A stretch of 64,000 nucleotides of DNA from Algoriphagus taiwanensis (GCF_036245645.1 NZ_BTPE01000004.1:62001-126000); one strand, 5' to 3'; shown: positions 32,721-42,045, counted from the stretch's first letter. Translations and numbers: made by a program. Notes: generated by a model from the letters alone, not told the origin.

Positions 32721-33410
32721 TTATCCCAAGTCGAATTTGTATCCTACGCCTTTTACCGTGGTGATGTAGTCTTCTCCGATTTTTTCCCGGACTTTACGGA
32801 TATGCACATCCACTGTCCTGGCTAATACAAAAACATCCGAACCCCAGATGTTTTGGAGAAGCTCATCCCGGCTGAAGACCATATTAGGGTTTTTGGCGAG
32901 GAAATACAACAATTCAAATTCTTTCTTGGGCAGGGTGATGGTTTTGCCAGACTTATTGATGGTGTAGCTACCTCTGTCGATGACAAGGTCCCTGATTTTG
33001 ATTTGGGATACTTCCTGCTCTTTTTTGGATTCCCTGCGGAAAAGGGCCGCAATTCGACTCATCAAGGCTCTGGGCTTAATGGGCTTGGTGATGTAATCAT
33101 CTGCCCCTACATCAAAGGCCGCTACCTCGGAGTATTCTTCCATCCGGGCTGTGAGGAAGATGACAAAAGCATTTTTGAGTTCGGGAATCTGACGGATTTG
33201 AAGGCACGTTTCCACGCCGTCCTGTCCGGGCATCATGATATCAAGCAAGATGACATCGGGTTGGAATTTGACGGCTGTCTTCACAGCTTTGATTCCGTCC
33301 TCTGCGGTGGCTACTTCATACCCCTCTTTTTGGAGATTATATTTTAGAATTTCAACGATATCTGGTTCATCATCGACGACCAAAACTTTGATCTTCTGCT
33401 TCTCGCTCAT
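32721..33410 (-). CDS. OmpR/PhoB-type response regulator
   Basis: A 229-residue regulator with an N-terminal receiver domain (acidic pocket 'VVDDEPD', phospho-acceptor Asp57 in 'VILLDIMMPG', Lys in 'YITKPIKP') and a C-terminal winged helix (about 130-229, 'LPKKEFELLYFLAKNPN', 'VWG'-type turn, 'TVKGVGYKF'). It is transcribed first, with its kinase 3 nt downstream. The PhoB-like assignment is by resemblance only. Confidence 0.94.
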   Translation of the reverse strand: MSEKQKIKVLVVDDEPDIVEILKYNLQKEGYEVATAEDGIKAVKTAVKFQPDVILLDIMMPGQDGVETCLQIRQIPELKNAFVIFLTARMEEYSEVAAFDVGADDYITKPIKPRALMSRIAALFRRESKKEQEVSQIKIRDLVIDRGSYTINKSGKTITLPKKEFELLYFLAKNPNMVFSRDELLQNIWGSDVFVLARTVDVHIRKVREKIGEDYITTVKGVGYKFDLG

Positions 33411-33556
33411 GGAGATGATTTTAAGGTTCGGTTAAAATTAATCAATAATCCCTCATTTAAACCAAACAATCATTGGCTGACCAGCTTTTTGAATGGGTTT
33501 TTGGGCTTGAGGTTTCCTAAAAGTTAAGCGGACGTTATTCAAAAATTAAGAAAATA

Positions 33557-34339
33557 TTACATTGACCGGAGTCCTTTCGCCTCTGCGATGTCGATATTCA
33601 GCGAACCAATGAAAAGATTGGCTTTGATCTTTACCGGAATTTTATTCTGATCCGTAGTAACCCACACTTTGACCGGATATTCTCCGCGAAAGAGTTTGTT
33701 TTTGGGTATTTGAGGAGAAAAAACGAAGGTTTCCTGCTTGCCGAGATTGGTATCGATCTCTTCCTTGCCTTCGTATATTAATTTTAGGTTATATATTTCT
33801 TTATCAAAAAATCCAGTAATCGTGATGGTCTCTCCTTTCTTTAGTTTGGAAAGGTCAAGTGTTCTCAAATAATAAAAGCCACTGACCAAATCCTGGACTT
33901 TTCCAGGCAGGTTAAATTCTTTGACCTCTTTTAAGTTTTTGTTTTCACGGTCATAGAGTTCCATTTTGGCCAGCTTTTTCTCCTGATCGAAATAGACCTT
34001 TTCGTGCTTTCGGTATTTTCCTTCCTCAATATGCCTATAGGAAAGGGAGGGGAGCAAACTTCCTGTATCTAGGTGGGTGCCCCAGTTGTCATTTACTTTT
34101 CCGAAAATGGTGGCAGCTCCTTTGGTTTTGCCGTAGGCATCTATTTTATAATGAGCTTTGGTCCCTTCCTGCACAGCCCGCTTGGCCACCTGAAGTTTGG
34201 CTTCGGCCAGTTCCAGCCAACCATAACTCACCTCAAAAGTCAGCTCTTCCCCAAAGGTAAAGGCCTTATTGGATTGGGCAGGAGCCGGGAAATGGAGAAG
34301 AAGGAGGATTCCCGCAAGGAAGAGACTTGAGCGAATCAT
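33557..34339 (-). CDS. DUF3108 exported protein
   Basis: A 260-residue protein with a signal peptide ('IRSSLFLAGILLLLHFPAPA'). The mature part is rich in beta strands and matches DUF3108 by eye: 'FTFGEELTFEVSYGWLELAE' at the start, 'DLVSGFYYLRTLDLSKLKKG' in the middle, and 'VWVTTDQNKIPVKIKA' near the end. The family's function is unknown; some members are periplasmic. The frame is open 55 codons upstream, but the ATG at 34339 begins the signal peptide. It is divergent from recA. Confidence 0.85.
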   Translation of the reverse strand: MIRSSLFLAGILLLLHFPAPAQSNKAFTFGEELTFEVSYGWLELAEAKLQVAKRAVQEGTKAHYKIDAYGKTKGAATIFGKVNDNWGTHLDTGSLLPSLSYRHIEEGKYRKHEKVYFDQEKKLAKMELYDRENKNLKEVKEFNLPGKVQDLVSGFYYLRTLDLSKLKKGETITITGFFDKEIYNLKLIYEGKEEIDTNLGKQETFVFSPQIPKNKLFRGEYPVKVWVTTDQNKIPVKIKANLFIGSLNIDIAEAKGLRSM

Positions 34340-34516
34340 GGATTTTCTGACAATAACTGACAAAATTTTCAGGTTTTGTTTTTCTAAACGAAAAATAGAG
34401 CTTTTCGGATAAATTAAATGTACAAATTTGGCAATCGAAAACAATCCGGGCTTTTCATTGCTAATGCTTGGGTATTTGGTAAATTTCCAATCTTCAATTT
34501 TCATCTTTTCTAACTC

Positions 34517-35545
34517 ATGAGTAATAACGCAGAAAAACTAAAAGCACTACAGCTGACCATCGATAAACTCGAAAAGGCTTACGGCAAAGGCACCGTAATG
34601 AAGCTGAGTGACAATAAAGTCCTGGAAGTCCCCGCGATCTCTACCGGTTCTTTGGGGCTTGACATGGCTTTGGGTGTAGGAGGCATTCCTCGGGGAAGAG
34701 TCATCGAAATCTATGGTCCTGAATCCTCAGGGAAAACTACTCTGACGATGCATTGTATCGCTGAGGCACAAAAAGCCGGAGGATTGGCTGCTTTCATCGA
34801 TGCAGAACATGCTTTTGATAAGAGCTATGCAGAAAAATTGGGGATCGATACTGAAAATCTTCTCATCTCTCAGCCGGATAATGGAGAACAGGCGCTTGAA
34901 ATTGCAGAACACCTCATCCGCTCGGGAGCGATTGATATTATTGTGATTGACTCGGTAGCTGCATTGGTTCCTAAAGGTGAACTCGAAGGAGAAATGGGAG
35001 ATAGCAAAATGGGCTTACAGGCCCGATTGATGTCCCAAGCCTTAAGAAAACTGACAGGTGCGATCAATAAGACCGGTTGCGCTTGTATTTTCATCAATCA
35101 GCTTCGTGAGAAAATCGGAGTGATGTTTGGCAACCCGGAGACGACTACAGGGGGTAATGCCTTGAAGTTTTATGCTTCAGTCCGATTGGATATCCGACGC
35201 GTAGGCCAAATCAAAGAAAGTGCAGACAATGTCCTTGGCAACCGAACCCGGGTAAAAGTGGTGAAAAACAAAGTGGCTCCTCCTTTCAAAGTGGTGGAAT
35301 TTGATATCATGTATGGTCAGGGGATTTCCAAAGTAGGAGAAATCATTGACTTGGGCGTGGAGCTGGACATCATCAAAAAGGCCGGTTCCTGGTTTAGCTA
35401 CAACGGTGAAAAGCTAGGACAGGGAAGAGATTCTGTGAAAAACCTGCTTTTGGATAATCCTGAACTGATGGAAGAACTGGAAGGGAAAATCAAAGCTGCT
35501 TCAGGGCTTCTGCCTACCGAGCCAACGGTGGACTTGGAAGATTGA
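34517..35545 (+). CDS. recA: Recombinase A
   Basis: A complete 342-residue RecA, the ATP-dependent strand-exchange protein of recombination and SOS induction. Walker A is 'GPESSGKTT', Walker B is 'IDIIVIDSVAALVPK', the DNA-binding loop is 'QALRKLTGAINKTGC', and 'INQLREKIGVMFGNPETTTG' is canonical. It is monocistronic with its own terminator. I did not find an obvious LexA box in the 177-nt upstream gap. Confidence 0.98.
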   Translation: MSNNAEKLKALQLTIDKLEKAYGKGTVMKLSDNKVLEVPAISTGSLGLDMALGVGGIPRGRVIEIYGPESSGKTTLTMHCIAEAQKAGGLAAFIDAEHAFDKSYAEKLGIDTENLLISQPDNGEQALEIAEHLIRSGAIDIIVIDSVAALVPKGELEGEMGDSKMGLQARLMSQALRKLTGAINKTGCACIFINQLREKIGVMFGNPETTTGGNALKFYASVRLDIRRVGQIKESADNVLGNRTRVKVVKNKVAPPFKVVEFDIMYGQGISKVGEIIDLGVELDIIKKAGSWFSYNGEKLGQGRDSVKNLLLDNPELMEELEGKIKAASGLLPTEPTVDLED

Positions 35546-35562
35546 CAATCAATTGAATCAAT

Positions 35563-35594
35563 AAAAAAAAGGAGGCTCAAAGGCCTCCTTTTTC
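35563..35594. terminator. Bidirectional terminator between recA and the ABC permease
   Basis: AAAGGAGGC-tcaaag-GCCTCCTTT with A-run left and T-run right, between convergent stops at 35545 and 35598. Confidence 0.9.
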
Positions 35595-35597
35595 GTT

Positions 35598-36845
35598 TTA
35601 GGTAGTTCGAATGGCTTCTACCGGGTCTAGCCTCGCAGCTAAAGTGGCCGGAACAATACCCGCGACTACCCCTATGGCAGACGATACACCAAGTCCCAAG
35701 ATGATATTTTTGAAGGATAGAATCAGGTCCAAGCTACCGAGTGGTACGAAACTCAATAGAAAAACGAGAATGATTCCTGTGCCTCCGCCGATTAGACTCA
35801 AGAAAATCGCCTCAAATAAGAACTGGAAGAGAATAAAGTAATTTCTTGCACCCAGCGATTTCTGAATGCCGATGATATTGGTTCTTTCCCGTACAGAGAC
35901 AAACATGATATTGGCAATGCCAAATCCACCGACCAAAATGGAAAACCCGCCAATTACCCAACCGGCTACAGAAATCACATCGAAAATTGACCCGATAGCA
36001 TTTTGAATAAATTCTGTTTTGTTCAAGGCAAAATTATTCTCCTGAGTGGGTTTAAGTCCTCTTTTTGCTCTAAGGAGCCCGGTCATTTCATTTTCCAGAG
36101 CGACCAAACCGACATCTTCTGCCAGCCCTTTTGCTGCGATCGTAGGCTCCAAGCCATTTCTGCCCGTATAGTACATTTTTGTGAAGGCCCCGTAAGGAAT
36201 CAAGCAGGCTTCATCTTTTGATGGCAGTTCTAGAAATCCCTCACCTTCCTCCTCAAAAATCCCGATCACCACAAATTTCATCCCTTTTATCTTTACTTCT
36301 TTTCCGATGGCCGGCTGATTGGGAAAAAGGGTGTTGGCTATCTTTTTACCAATGATGGCCAAATTTCTGGAGGCTTCGATTTCTGCTTCTGAAAAATACC
36401 GTCCTTCTTCTAGGACAATTTCATATACTTCTTGGTAAGAATGTACGACTCCTGTCAAGGCCATGCCCTCGAAGGCATTGCTTCCGGCTTGGATGGTGGT
36501 GTTTGATGAAGCAGAGATGGTCACCCCTTGCGCATTTTTGATGCGATCTGACAGAAACCGGTATTCGGAGAGTGTGGCTGTGGGTCGTCTGAAATACTTC
36601 CACCAAGGAAAATCAGGGCCTCCTCCTTCAAATGGAAAACGGTCCACCCGCATTACATTTGTACCAAGGAATGCAAAAGAGGAACGGATTTTGGTCTCTA
36701 ATGAATCTACTAGGGTGAATACGGTGATAATGGCGAAAATCCCGACCGTTACTCCCAAAAGGGAAAGGATAGTCCGGGTGAGATTGGTGCGGAGTGCATT
36801 GATGGCAAAACGGAAACTTTCCCAGGTGAGGCGGAAAAACAGCAT
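35598..36845 (-). CDS. MacB-like ABC transporter permease (FtsX-type)
   Basis: A 415-residue permease with one N-terminal transmembrane helix ('ILSLLGVTVGIFAIITVFTL'), a large periplasmic MacB core (about 60-270, 'KNLAIIGKKIANTLFP', 'IKGMKFVVIGIFEEEGEGF') and three C-terminal helices (about 285-410) with 'LVGGFGIANIMFVSVRERT'. No ATPase gene is adjacent, so its partner must lie elsewhere. Such proteins export peptides, lipoproteins or drugs by a mechanotransmission mechanism; the substrate is unknown. Confidence 0.9.
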   Translation of the reverse strand: MLFFRLTWESFRFAINALRTNLTRTILSLLGVTVGIFAIITVFTLVDSLETKIRSSFAFLGTNVMRVDRFPFEGGGPDFPWWKYFRRPTATLSEYRFLSDRIKNAQGVTISASSNTTIQAGSNAFEGMALTGVVHSYQEVYEIVLEEGRYFSEAEIEASRNLAIIGKKIANTLFPNQPAIGKEVKIKGMKFVVIGIFEEEGEGFLELPSKDEACLIPYGAFTKMYYTGRNGLEPTIAAKGLAEDVGLVALENEMTGLLRAKRGLKPTQENNFALNKTEFIQNAIGSIFDVISVAGWVIGGFSILVGGFGIANIMFVSVRERTNIIGIQKSLGARNYFILFQFLFEAIFLSLIGGGTGIILVFLLSFVPLGSLDLILSFKNIILGLGVSSAIGVVAGIVPATLAARLDPVEAIRTT

Positions 36846-37093
36846 GCGATGAATAGTTGGTTTAAAACAATTTGGTAAGTTAGGCGAATTTGGACATTAT
36901 TGTTGTTAACTTTGCACTTTTTAAAGCAAAAACCAAGCGAATTTAAAGAGAATCCAATCAAAAGCACCCTAGAAAATCGAGTATGACTTGTTCCTTGCAC
37001 ATTGGGATTGCCCCGCCTTCTTGGAAAGCTGCTCGAAATTCTATCCTCCTGTTTGCAAAAGCAGGTCTGACCATAAAAATCAAATAACTACAG

Positions 37094-38143
37094 ATGAAAT
37101 TATCAGATTTCAAATTTGACGTCCCTAAAAAACTAATTGCTCTATATCCAACCGACAACCGGGATGAATCCCGATTGATGGTCGTCCACAGAAAAACCGG
37201 ACAGATCGAGCATAAAAACTTCAAGGATATCCTTGAGTACTTTGGCGATGGTGATGTTTTCGTTACCAACGACACCAAGGTTTTTCCTGCCAGATTGTAT
37301 GGAAATAAGGAGAAAACCGGGGCTCAAATTGAGGTGTTTCTCTTAAGAGAACTGAATCCTGATTTGAAGCTTTGGGACGTTTTGGTAGATCCTGCAAGAA
37401 AAATCAGAGTTGGTAACAAATTGTATTTTGGAGACAGCGACTTGGTAGCTGAGGTCATCGACAATACTACCTCAAGAGGCAGGACGATCCGGTTTCTTTT
37501 TGACGGAACTCCGGAAGAGTTTGAAAAGACCATCGATTCCTTGGGTGAAACCCCGCTTTTGAAGGAAATCATTGACCGAAAGGTAGAGCCTGAGGACAGA
37601 GATCGCTATCAGACTGTATTTGCCAAAAATGTCGGCGCAGTGGCAGCCCCTACTGCTGGACTTCACTTTACTCCACAATTGCTGAAAAGATTGGAATTGA
37701 AAGGGGTGGAAGTCACTCCGATTACCTTGCATGTGGGTTTGGGTACTTTCCGACAGGTAGATGTAGAAGATCTGACCAAGCATAAAATGGATTCAGAAAA
37801 CTACAATATTCCTGAAAAGACCGTGGAATTGGTCAATGAGGCATTGGATGCCAAAAAGCGGGTTGTAGCTGTAGGTACCACATCTCTTAAGACCATCGAA
37901 TCTTCTGTGACTGCAGGAGGAAGGCTTAAAGCATCTACCGGATGGACTGACAAATTCATAATCCCTCCTTATGATTTCAAAATTGCCAATTCCCTGATCA
38001 CCAACTTCCACTTGCCGGAGTCCACTCTTTTGATGACTGCAGCGGCCTTTGGAGGGTATGATTTGATCATGAAAGCATACAAAGAAGCCATCAAAGAGAA
38101 GTACAGATTCTTCTCTTATGGTGACGCCATGTTGATTCTATAA
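37094..38143 (+). CDS. queA: S-adenosylmethionine:tRNA ribosyltransferase-isomerase
   Basis: A 349-residue enzyme that transfers and isomerises the ribosyl part of SAM onto preQ1 in tRNA, giving epoxyqueuosine. Recognisable stretches are 'KLIALYPTDNRDESRLMVV', 'GAVAAPTAGLHFT', 'ITLHVGLGTFRQV', 'VVAVGTTSLKTIES' and 'LITNFHLPESTLLMTAAAF'. A hairpin terminator follows. The 248-nt upstream gap holds a TAACTTTG element at 36907-36914 without a well-spaced -33 box. Confidence 0.96.
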   Translation: MKLSDFKFDVPKKLIALYPTDNRDESRLMVVHRKTGQIEHKNFKDILEYFGDGDVFVTNDTKVFPARLYGNKEKTGAQIEVFLLRELNPDLKLWDVLVDPARKIRVGNKLYFGDSDLVAEVIDNTTSRGRTIRFLFDGTPEEFEKTIDSLGETPLLKEIIDRKVEPEDRDRYQTVFAKNVGAVAAPTAGLHFTPQLLKRLELKGVEVTPITLHVGLGTFRQVDVEDLTKHKMDSENYNIPEKTVELVNEALDAKKRVVAVGTTSLKTIESSVTAGGRLKASTGWTDKFIIPPYDFKIANSLITNFHLPESTLLMTAAAFGGYDLIMKAYKEAIKEKYRFFSYGDAMLIL

Positions 38144-38146
38144 ACT

Positions 38147-38172
38147 AAAAAGCTCCGAAAGGGGCTTTTTTT
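38147..38172 (+). terminator. Rho-independent terminator of queA
   Basis: AAAAGCTCC-gaaa-GGGGCTTTTTTTT, starting 3 nt after the queA stop (one T-G pair in the stem). Confidence 0.82.
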
Positions 38173-38222
38173 TAGCCCTTATGTTTTGGTTTTTTGATCA
38201 CCCGAATAGAAAATAATTTGCC

Positions 38223-38903
38223 ATGAAAAAAGCGGCGATTTTGGTAGCAGGAGGAAGAGGTACCCGAATGGGAGGGCCGGTTTCCAAGCAGTATCTCCCA
38301 GTGGGTGGATTGCCGGTTTTGATGCATACGCTTCGGATTTTTAATAGCTCCGTCCCGGAAGCTGAATTGATTTTGGTGCTACCGGCAGATGATTTTGATT
38401 ATTGGAATTCTCTTTGTCAAGCATTCGCATTCGATATCCCTCATCAAGTCGTAGCAGGTGGGAATTCACGATTTCAATCTGTTAGAAACGGTCTTCATGC
38501 TTTGGCTCCGGATACTCAATTAGTGGCTATTCATGACGGGGTACGTCCTTTTGTCAAGGAGGAAGTCATCAAGCAAAGCTTTGAAGTGGCTCAGCAATCG
38601 GGGAGTGCGGTGGCTGTAGTAGCCTTGAAGGACTCTATCCGGAAGCTTTCTGATGATGGAAAAAGCTCATTCCGGGAAAGACAGCGCTACCGATTGGTGC
38701 AGACTCCTCAGACTTTTCAGGTAGAAAAGATTCTCAAGGCCTTTCAAGTCACCGAAATCCCTGAATTCACCGACGATGCTACTGTCTATGAGCATCAGGG
38801 ATGGCAAGTCAGCCTGATAGCAGGGAATCCGGAAAATATCAAAATCACCACTCCTGAGGACATGGAGTTTGCTGAGTTTTTGATTTCAAAGAAAAAAGAC
38901 TGA
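38223..38903 (+). CDS. ispD: 2-C-methyl-D-erythritol 4-phosphate cytidylyltransferase
   Basis: A 226-residue nucleotidyltransferase of the MEP isoprenoid pathway (CTP + MEP to CDP-ME). The nucleotide-binding 'AAILVAGGRGTRMGGPVSKQ' at the N-terminus, 'IHDGVRPFV', 'LVQTPQTF' and 'FTDDATVYEHQG' are all family motifs. It stands alone between terminators. A GCCC...CACC/GGTG...GGGC inverted repeat just after the stop may end transcription. Confidence 0.94.
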   Translation: MKKAAILVAGGRGTRMGGPVSKQYLPVGGLPVLMHTLRIFNSSVPEAELILVLPADDFDYWNSLCQAFAFDIPHQVVAGGNSRFQSVRNGLHALAPDTQLVAIHDGVRPFVKEEVIKQSFEVAQQSGSAVAVVALKDSIRKLSDDGKSSFRERQRYRLVQTPQTFQVEKILKAFQVTEIPEFTDDATVYEHQGWQVSLIAGNPENIKITTPEDMEFAEFLISKKKD

Positions 38904-39029
38904 GCCCTGCAGATTCACCGACTTTTTGGTGGGCTTTACCGACTTTATCCCCAAGTCTGCCTATTGCCTATTTAGAGCAAGGAATGGGTTGGCTAGTTTT
39001 GGTCCCATCATATAAAACCGAAACAAACC

Positions 39030-39872
39030 ATGAACCAACTCAGCAAAAAAAACAATGACGGCAGCATTGCGATAGGATTTATCATCCTAGGTATCGGGGT
39101 CATCCTCCTTCTCAGAAAACTCGGCTTTTTTATCCCAGGATGGGTGCTTTCCTGGCCGATGATTTTGATTGCAATAGGGGTTTTTACCCTGATTAAGCAT
39201 GAATTCAGAAGCTTTTTTGGAGCAGTGATGCTCTTCTTGGGTAGTTATTTTCTCCTCCGAAATGAATTTGGATTTGACTTTGGACTAGGTCAATACATCT
39301 GGCCGTTGGGACTGATTGTTTTGGGGATTTATCTGATTACCCAAAAAAGAAGGGAAAAGCAGGTGCTTGAGGATATTCGGCAAAACTGGCAGAATAAAAA
39401 CTCAAAATCTTCCTTTGGGAGCTCCACAGTAGAGGATGCCAAAGTGGTCGATGAGACCGGCAGCTCTGCCTTTTCTTCAGAAGATAGCACTTATTCTGAC
39501 TCCGGATTTACTCGAACTACGGGCACTTCCTTCCATGACCGATTAAATATCGACGCGATCTTTAGCGGAGTCAATCGGAAGTTTATGTCCAAAAACTTTC
39601 AGGGTGGAAAAATCACCGCAGCTTTTGGTGGGGCGGACTTGGACTTGACCCAAGTGGATTTCAATGGGGTGATCACCATTCAGGTCGACATCATCTTTGG
39701 TGGGGTCAAATTGTTCGTGCCTCCTCATTGGGATATCCGAACTGAGGTGACCAACATTGCCGCAGGACTGGAAGACAAGCGGTTTTTCAGAGAAGGCGGA
39801 GTGGATACATCCAAAGTCGTGGTCCTGAAAGGAACGATCTTGTTTGGAGGTTTGGAAATCAAATCCTTTTAA
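39030..39872 (+). CDS. LiaF-like membrane protein (DUF5668 + LiaF C-terminal domain)
   Basis: A 280-residue protein with about four short transmembrane helices at the N-terminus (residues 12-105, with two 'IGFIILGIGVILLLRKLG'-like repeats), a polar Ser/Thr-rich linker, and a C-terminal beta-helix-like LiaF domain (about 185-280). That domain has repeated 'FGGADLDLT', 'FGGVKLFVP' and 'FGGLEIKSF' strands. In Firmicutes LiaF represses the LiaSR cell-envelope stress system. Here the next two genes are a LytS-type kinase and a LytTR regulator in the same direction, so it probably controls that pair. Confidence 0.85.
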   Translation: MNQLSKKNNDGSIAIGFIILGIGVILLLRKLGFFIPGWVLSWPMILIAIGVFTLIKHEFRSFFGAVMLFLGSYFLLRNEFGFDFGLGQYIWPLGLIVLGIYLITQKRREKQVLEDIRQNWQNKNSKSSFGSSTVEDAKVVDETGSSAFSSEDSTYSDSGFTRTTGTSFHDRLNIDAIFSGVNRKFMSKNFQGGKITAAFGGADLDLTQVDFNGVITIQVDIIFGGVKLFVPPHWDIRTEVTNIAAGLEDKRFFREGGVDTSKVVVLKGTILFGGLEIKSF

Positions 39873-39905
39873 CGACCTTAAAAGTCTCTTTTAAACCTCT
39901 TTCAC

Positions 39906-40940
39906 TTGCTACTACACGCTTTTTCCAATCCCAATTTGGGAAAATGGGTCATCCCGGGAGCCGGATTCATCTGGTTTCTGGGATGCTGTTTTTTGTTGAT
40001 TGATTGGGGATTGGATTCATTTCTAGCCGGGGCAGATGCCCTGATTTATGCATTGCTTTTTGTAGGCGGAGTGATGATTTTGGATCAGGTTTTCAGCTTG
40101 ATTTCTCCCAAAGGCAAGAATATTTGGCTCATTTTTTTTCTGCCTATCAGTCTGAGTTTCATTTCAGTTTGGATTCACCGCTGGGTGATGGATTGGTATG
40201 CGAATGAGCCGGGATACCGTGAGATGCTGGATGCCCAGCTTTACCTTCGCTGGGCCGTATTGGGTTTGGCTGAGCAGATGGTTGCCTTGTTGGCTTTGGC
40301 AGTTTCTCAGCTGGAAAGACAAGAGGAAATCAATCGTCGGGAATCTCAGATGCTGGAACTGGCCAAAGAGGCAGAACTCACTCAGCTCAGGCAGCAGCTT
40401 CAGCCCCATTTTTTATTCAACAGTCTCAATTCCATCAATTCTCTGGTCGTGTCTCAGCCTCAGCGGGCAAGAGAAATGGTTCTTTTACTCTCTGATTTTC
40501 TGAGAGGGACCATCCGGAAGGACTTGCAGGCCAGAATAGAACTCAAAGAGGAGCTGCAGACGCTAAAGATGTATTTAGAAATCGAGCGCATCCGGTTTGG
40601 ACATAGATTATCCGTGGATTTTCAGATCGGTGAGGGTACAGCCGAAATCCGTGTCCCCCAGCTTTTGATCCAGCCTTTGGTAGAGAATGCCATCAAGCAT
40701 GGCTTATATGGAGTAGCAGGGGAAGTGAAAATCGAAATCAGTGCCCAACAGGATGGGAATTACCTGATTTTGGAAGTAAAAAATCCCTTTGACCCGACAG
40801 CCTCTACCCAAAAAGGCACTGGATTTGGGCTAAGTTCGGTAGAGCGCAGGCTATTTTTGATCTTTGGACGAAAGGATCTGCTCCAAAAGTCAGCTCTGGA
40901 AGAGGTCTTCCAAGTCAAATTAAAAATTCCCATATTTTAA
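39906..40940 (+). CDS. LytS-type sensor histidine kinase
   Basis: A 344-residue kinase with about four N-terminal transmembrane helices (20-135), a short coiled segment, and the His_kinase domain with phospho-acceptor His168 in 'LQPHFLFNSLN'. The ATP-binding N box is 'QPLVENAIKHG' and the G box is 'GTGFGLSSVERRL'. The start appears to be TTG at 39906, as no ATG precedes the membrane region. It lies 33 nt after the LiaF-like gene and 19 nt before its cognate regulator. Confidence 0.9.
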   Translation: MLLHAFSNPNLGKWVIPGAGFIWFLGCCFLLIDWGLDSFLAGADALIYALLFVGGVMILDQVFSLISPKGKNIWLIFFLPISLSFISVWIHRWVMDWYANEPGYREMLDAQLYLRWAVLGLAEQMVALLALAVSQLERQEEINRRESQMLELAKEAELTQLRQQLQPHFLFNSLNSINSLVVSQPQRAREMVLLLSDFLRGTIRKDLQARIELKEELQTLKMYLEIERIRFGHRLSVDFQIGEGTAEIRVPQLLIQPLVENAIKHGLYGVAGEVKIEISAQQDGNYLILEVKNPFDPTASTQKGTGFGLSSVERRLFLIFGRKDLLQKSALEEVFQVKLKIPIF

Positions 40941-40959
40941 ACTCTATCCCCCCTTTTCA

Positions 40960-41688
40960 ATGATCAAAACCATCATCATCGACGACGAACCACTAGCAGC
41001 AGAGCTGGTCAAGGAATATCTGATGGATTATCCGCAGATTGAAGTGATTTCGGTTTGTCAGGATGGGTTTTCCGGATTCAAAGCTATCCAAGAGCATAAT
41101 CCTGAGCTGATTTTTCTGGATGTGCAGATGCCCAAAATCACCGGATTTGAAATGCTGGAACTGCTGGATGAAGCTCCGGCAGTGATCTTTACTACGGCAT
41201 TTGACCAATATGCCCTGAAGGCCTTTGATGCCCAAGCCTTGGACTATCTGCTCAAGCCTTTTTCCAAAGAGCGATTCAGACAAGCTATGGAAAGGGCAAT
41301 GAATCAGCTGGGGAAAGTGGAGTCCGAGGAGGAGTCTGGACTACAGTCTCTTGCTGAGAAAAGTGACCGATTAGTGGTTCGGGTCAAAAATGACATCAAA
41401 ATTATCCCTGTCCAATCTGTACGCTATTTCGAAGCTGAGGACGATTATGTAGGTATCCATACCGAAGAGGGGAAGTATCTGAAAAAAATGACGATGAAGC
41501 AGCTGGAAGATAGCCTGGATGCTGGAAAGTTTGCTCGGGTCCATCGATCATTCCTGATTAATTTGAACGAAATCACAGGAATAGAGCCCTATGAGCGGGA
41601 GAGCTACTTGGCAAAGCTGAGATCCGGGGAGAAGATTCCAGTAAGTAAATCAGGCTATGCTAGGCTGAGGCAGGTTTTGGGACTTTGA
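40960..41688 (+). CDS. LytTR-family response regulator
   Basis: A 242-residue regulator with a receiver domain (acidic pocket 'IIDDEP', phospho-acceptor Asp54 in 'LIFLDVQMPK', 'YLLKPFSKERF') and a C-terminal LytTR DNA-binding domain (about 140-242, 'VRYFEAEDDYVGIHTEEGKY', 'FARVHRSFLINLNEI'). It is the output of the LiaF-LytS-LytT operon. Its terminator lies 35 nt downstream. Confidence 0.93.
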   Translation: MIKTIIIDDEPLAAELVKEYLMDYPQIEVISVCQDGFSGFKAIQEHNPELIFLDVQMPKITGFEMLELLDEAPAVIFTTAFDQYALKAFDAQALDYLLKPFSKERFRQAMERAMNQLGKVESEEESGLQSLAEKSDRLVVRVKNDIKIIPVQSVRYFEAEDDYVGIHTEEGKYLKKMTMKQLEDSLDAGKFARVHRSFLINLNEITGIEPYERESYLAKLRSGEKIPVSKSGYARLRQVLGL

Positions 41689-41721
41689 TTCTTTAATGCC
41701 TTTACCACTAATTCAGAAAAC

Positions 41722-41751
41722 GAAAAACCCTGCAATCGCAGGGTTTTTTTT
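41722..41751. terminator. Bidirectional terminator between lytT-like gene and DUF2795 gene
   Basis: AAAAACCCTGC-aatc-GCAGGGTTTTTTTT between convergent stops. Confidence 0.9.
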
Positions 41752-41971
41752 AGTATTCGTCTTCGTTGAAGAAGAAGTCGTCCTTGGTAGGATAGTCAGG
41801 CCAAATCTCCTCGATGGTTTCGTAAGGTTCTCCATCGTCTTCAAGTTCTTGGAGATTTTCCACTACTTCAAGTGGAGCGCCGGATCGGATGGCGTAGTCA
41901 ATCAGCTCATCTTTGGTGGCTGGCCAGGGAGCGTCCTCAAGGTAGGAAGCAAGTTCAAGTGTCCAGTACAT
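41750..41971 (-). CDS. DUF2795 small acidic protein
   Basis: A 73-residue protein highly typical of Bacteroidota. It contains 'LELASYLEDAPWPATKDELI', the DUF2795 helical motif, and 'EEIWPDYPTKDDFFFNEDEY' at the acidic, aromatic C-terminus. The function is unknown. It is very acidic and lacks a signal or membrane segment, so it is cytosolic. It has its own small transcription unit. Confidence 0.88.
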   Translation of the reverse strand: MYWTLELASYLEDAPWPATKDELIDYAIRSGAPLEVVENLQELEDDGEPYETIEEIWPDYPTKDDFFFNEDEY

Positions 41972-42045
41972 AGGATTTATTTTAAGGTGTTCCGGATTTT
42001 AAGAATGCAAGAATAGTAAATTTTTGATTATGTAGGTTCTACTCA

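Noticed and set aside
34340..34504. 55-codon N-terminal extension of the DUF3108 gene
   Set aside because: It would place a signal peptide in the middle of the protein; the ATG at 34339 begins the signal directly.
36907..36914. TAACTTTG promoter element before queA
   Set aside because: The -7 element is good, but the nearest TTTG is only 14 nt upstream, outside the usual spacing, and queA lies 180 nt away; not listed as a feature.
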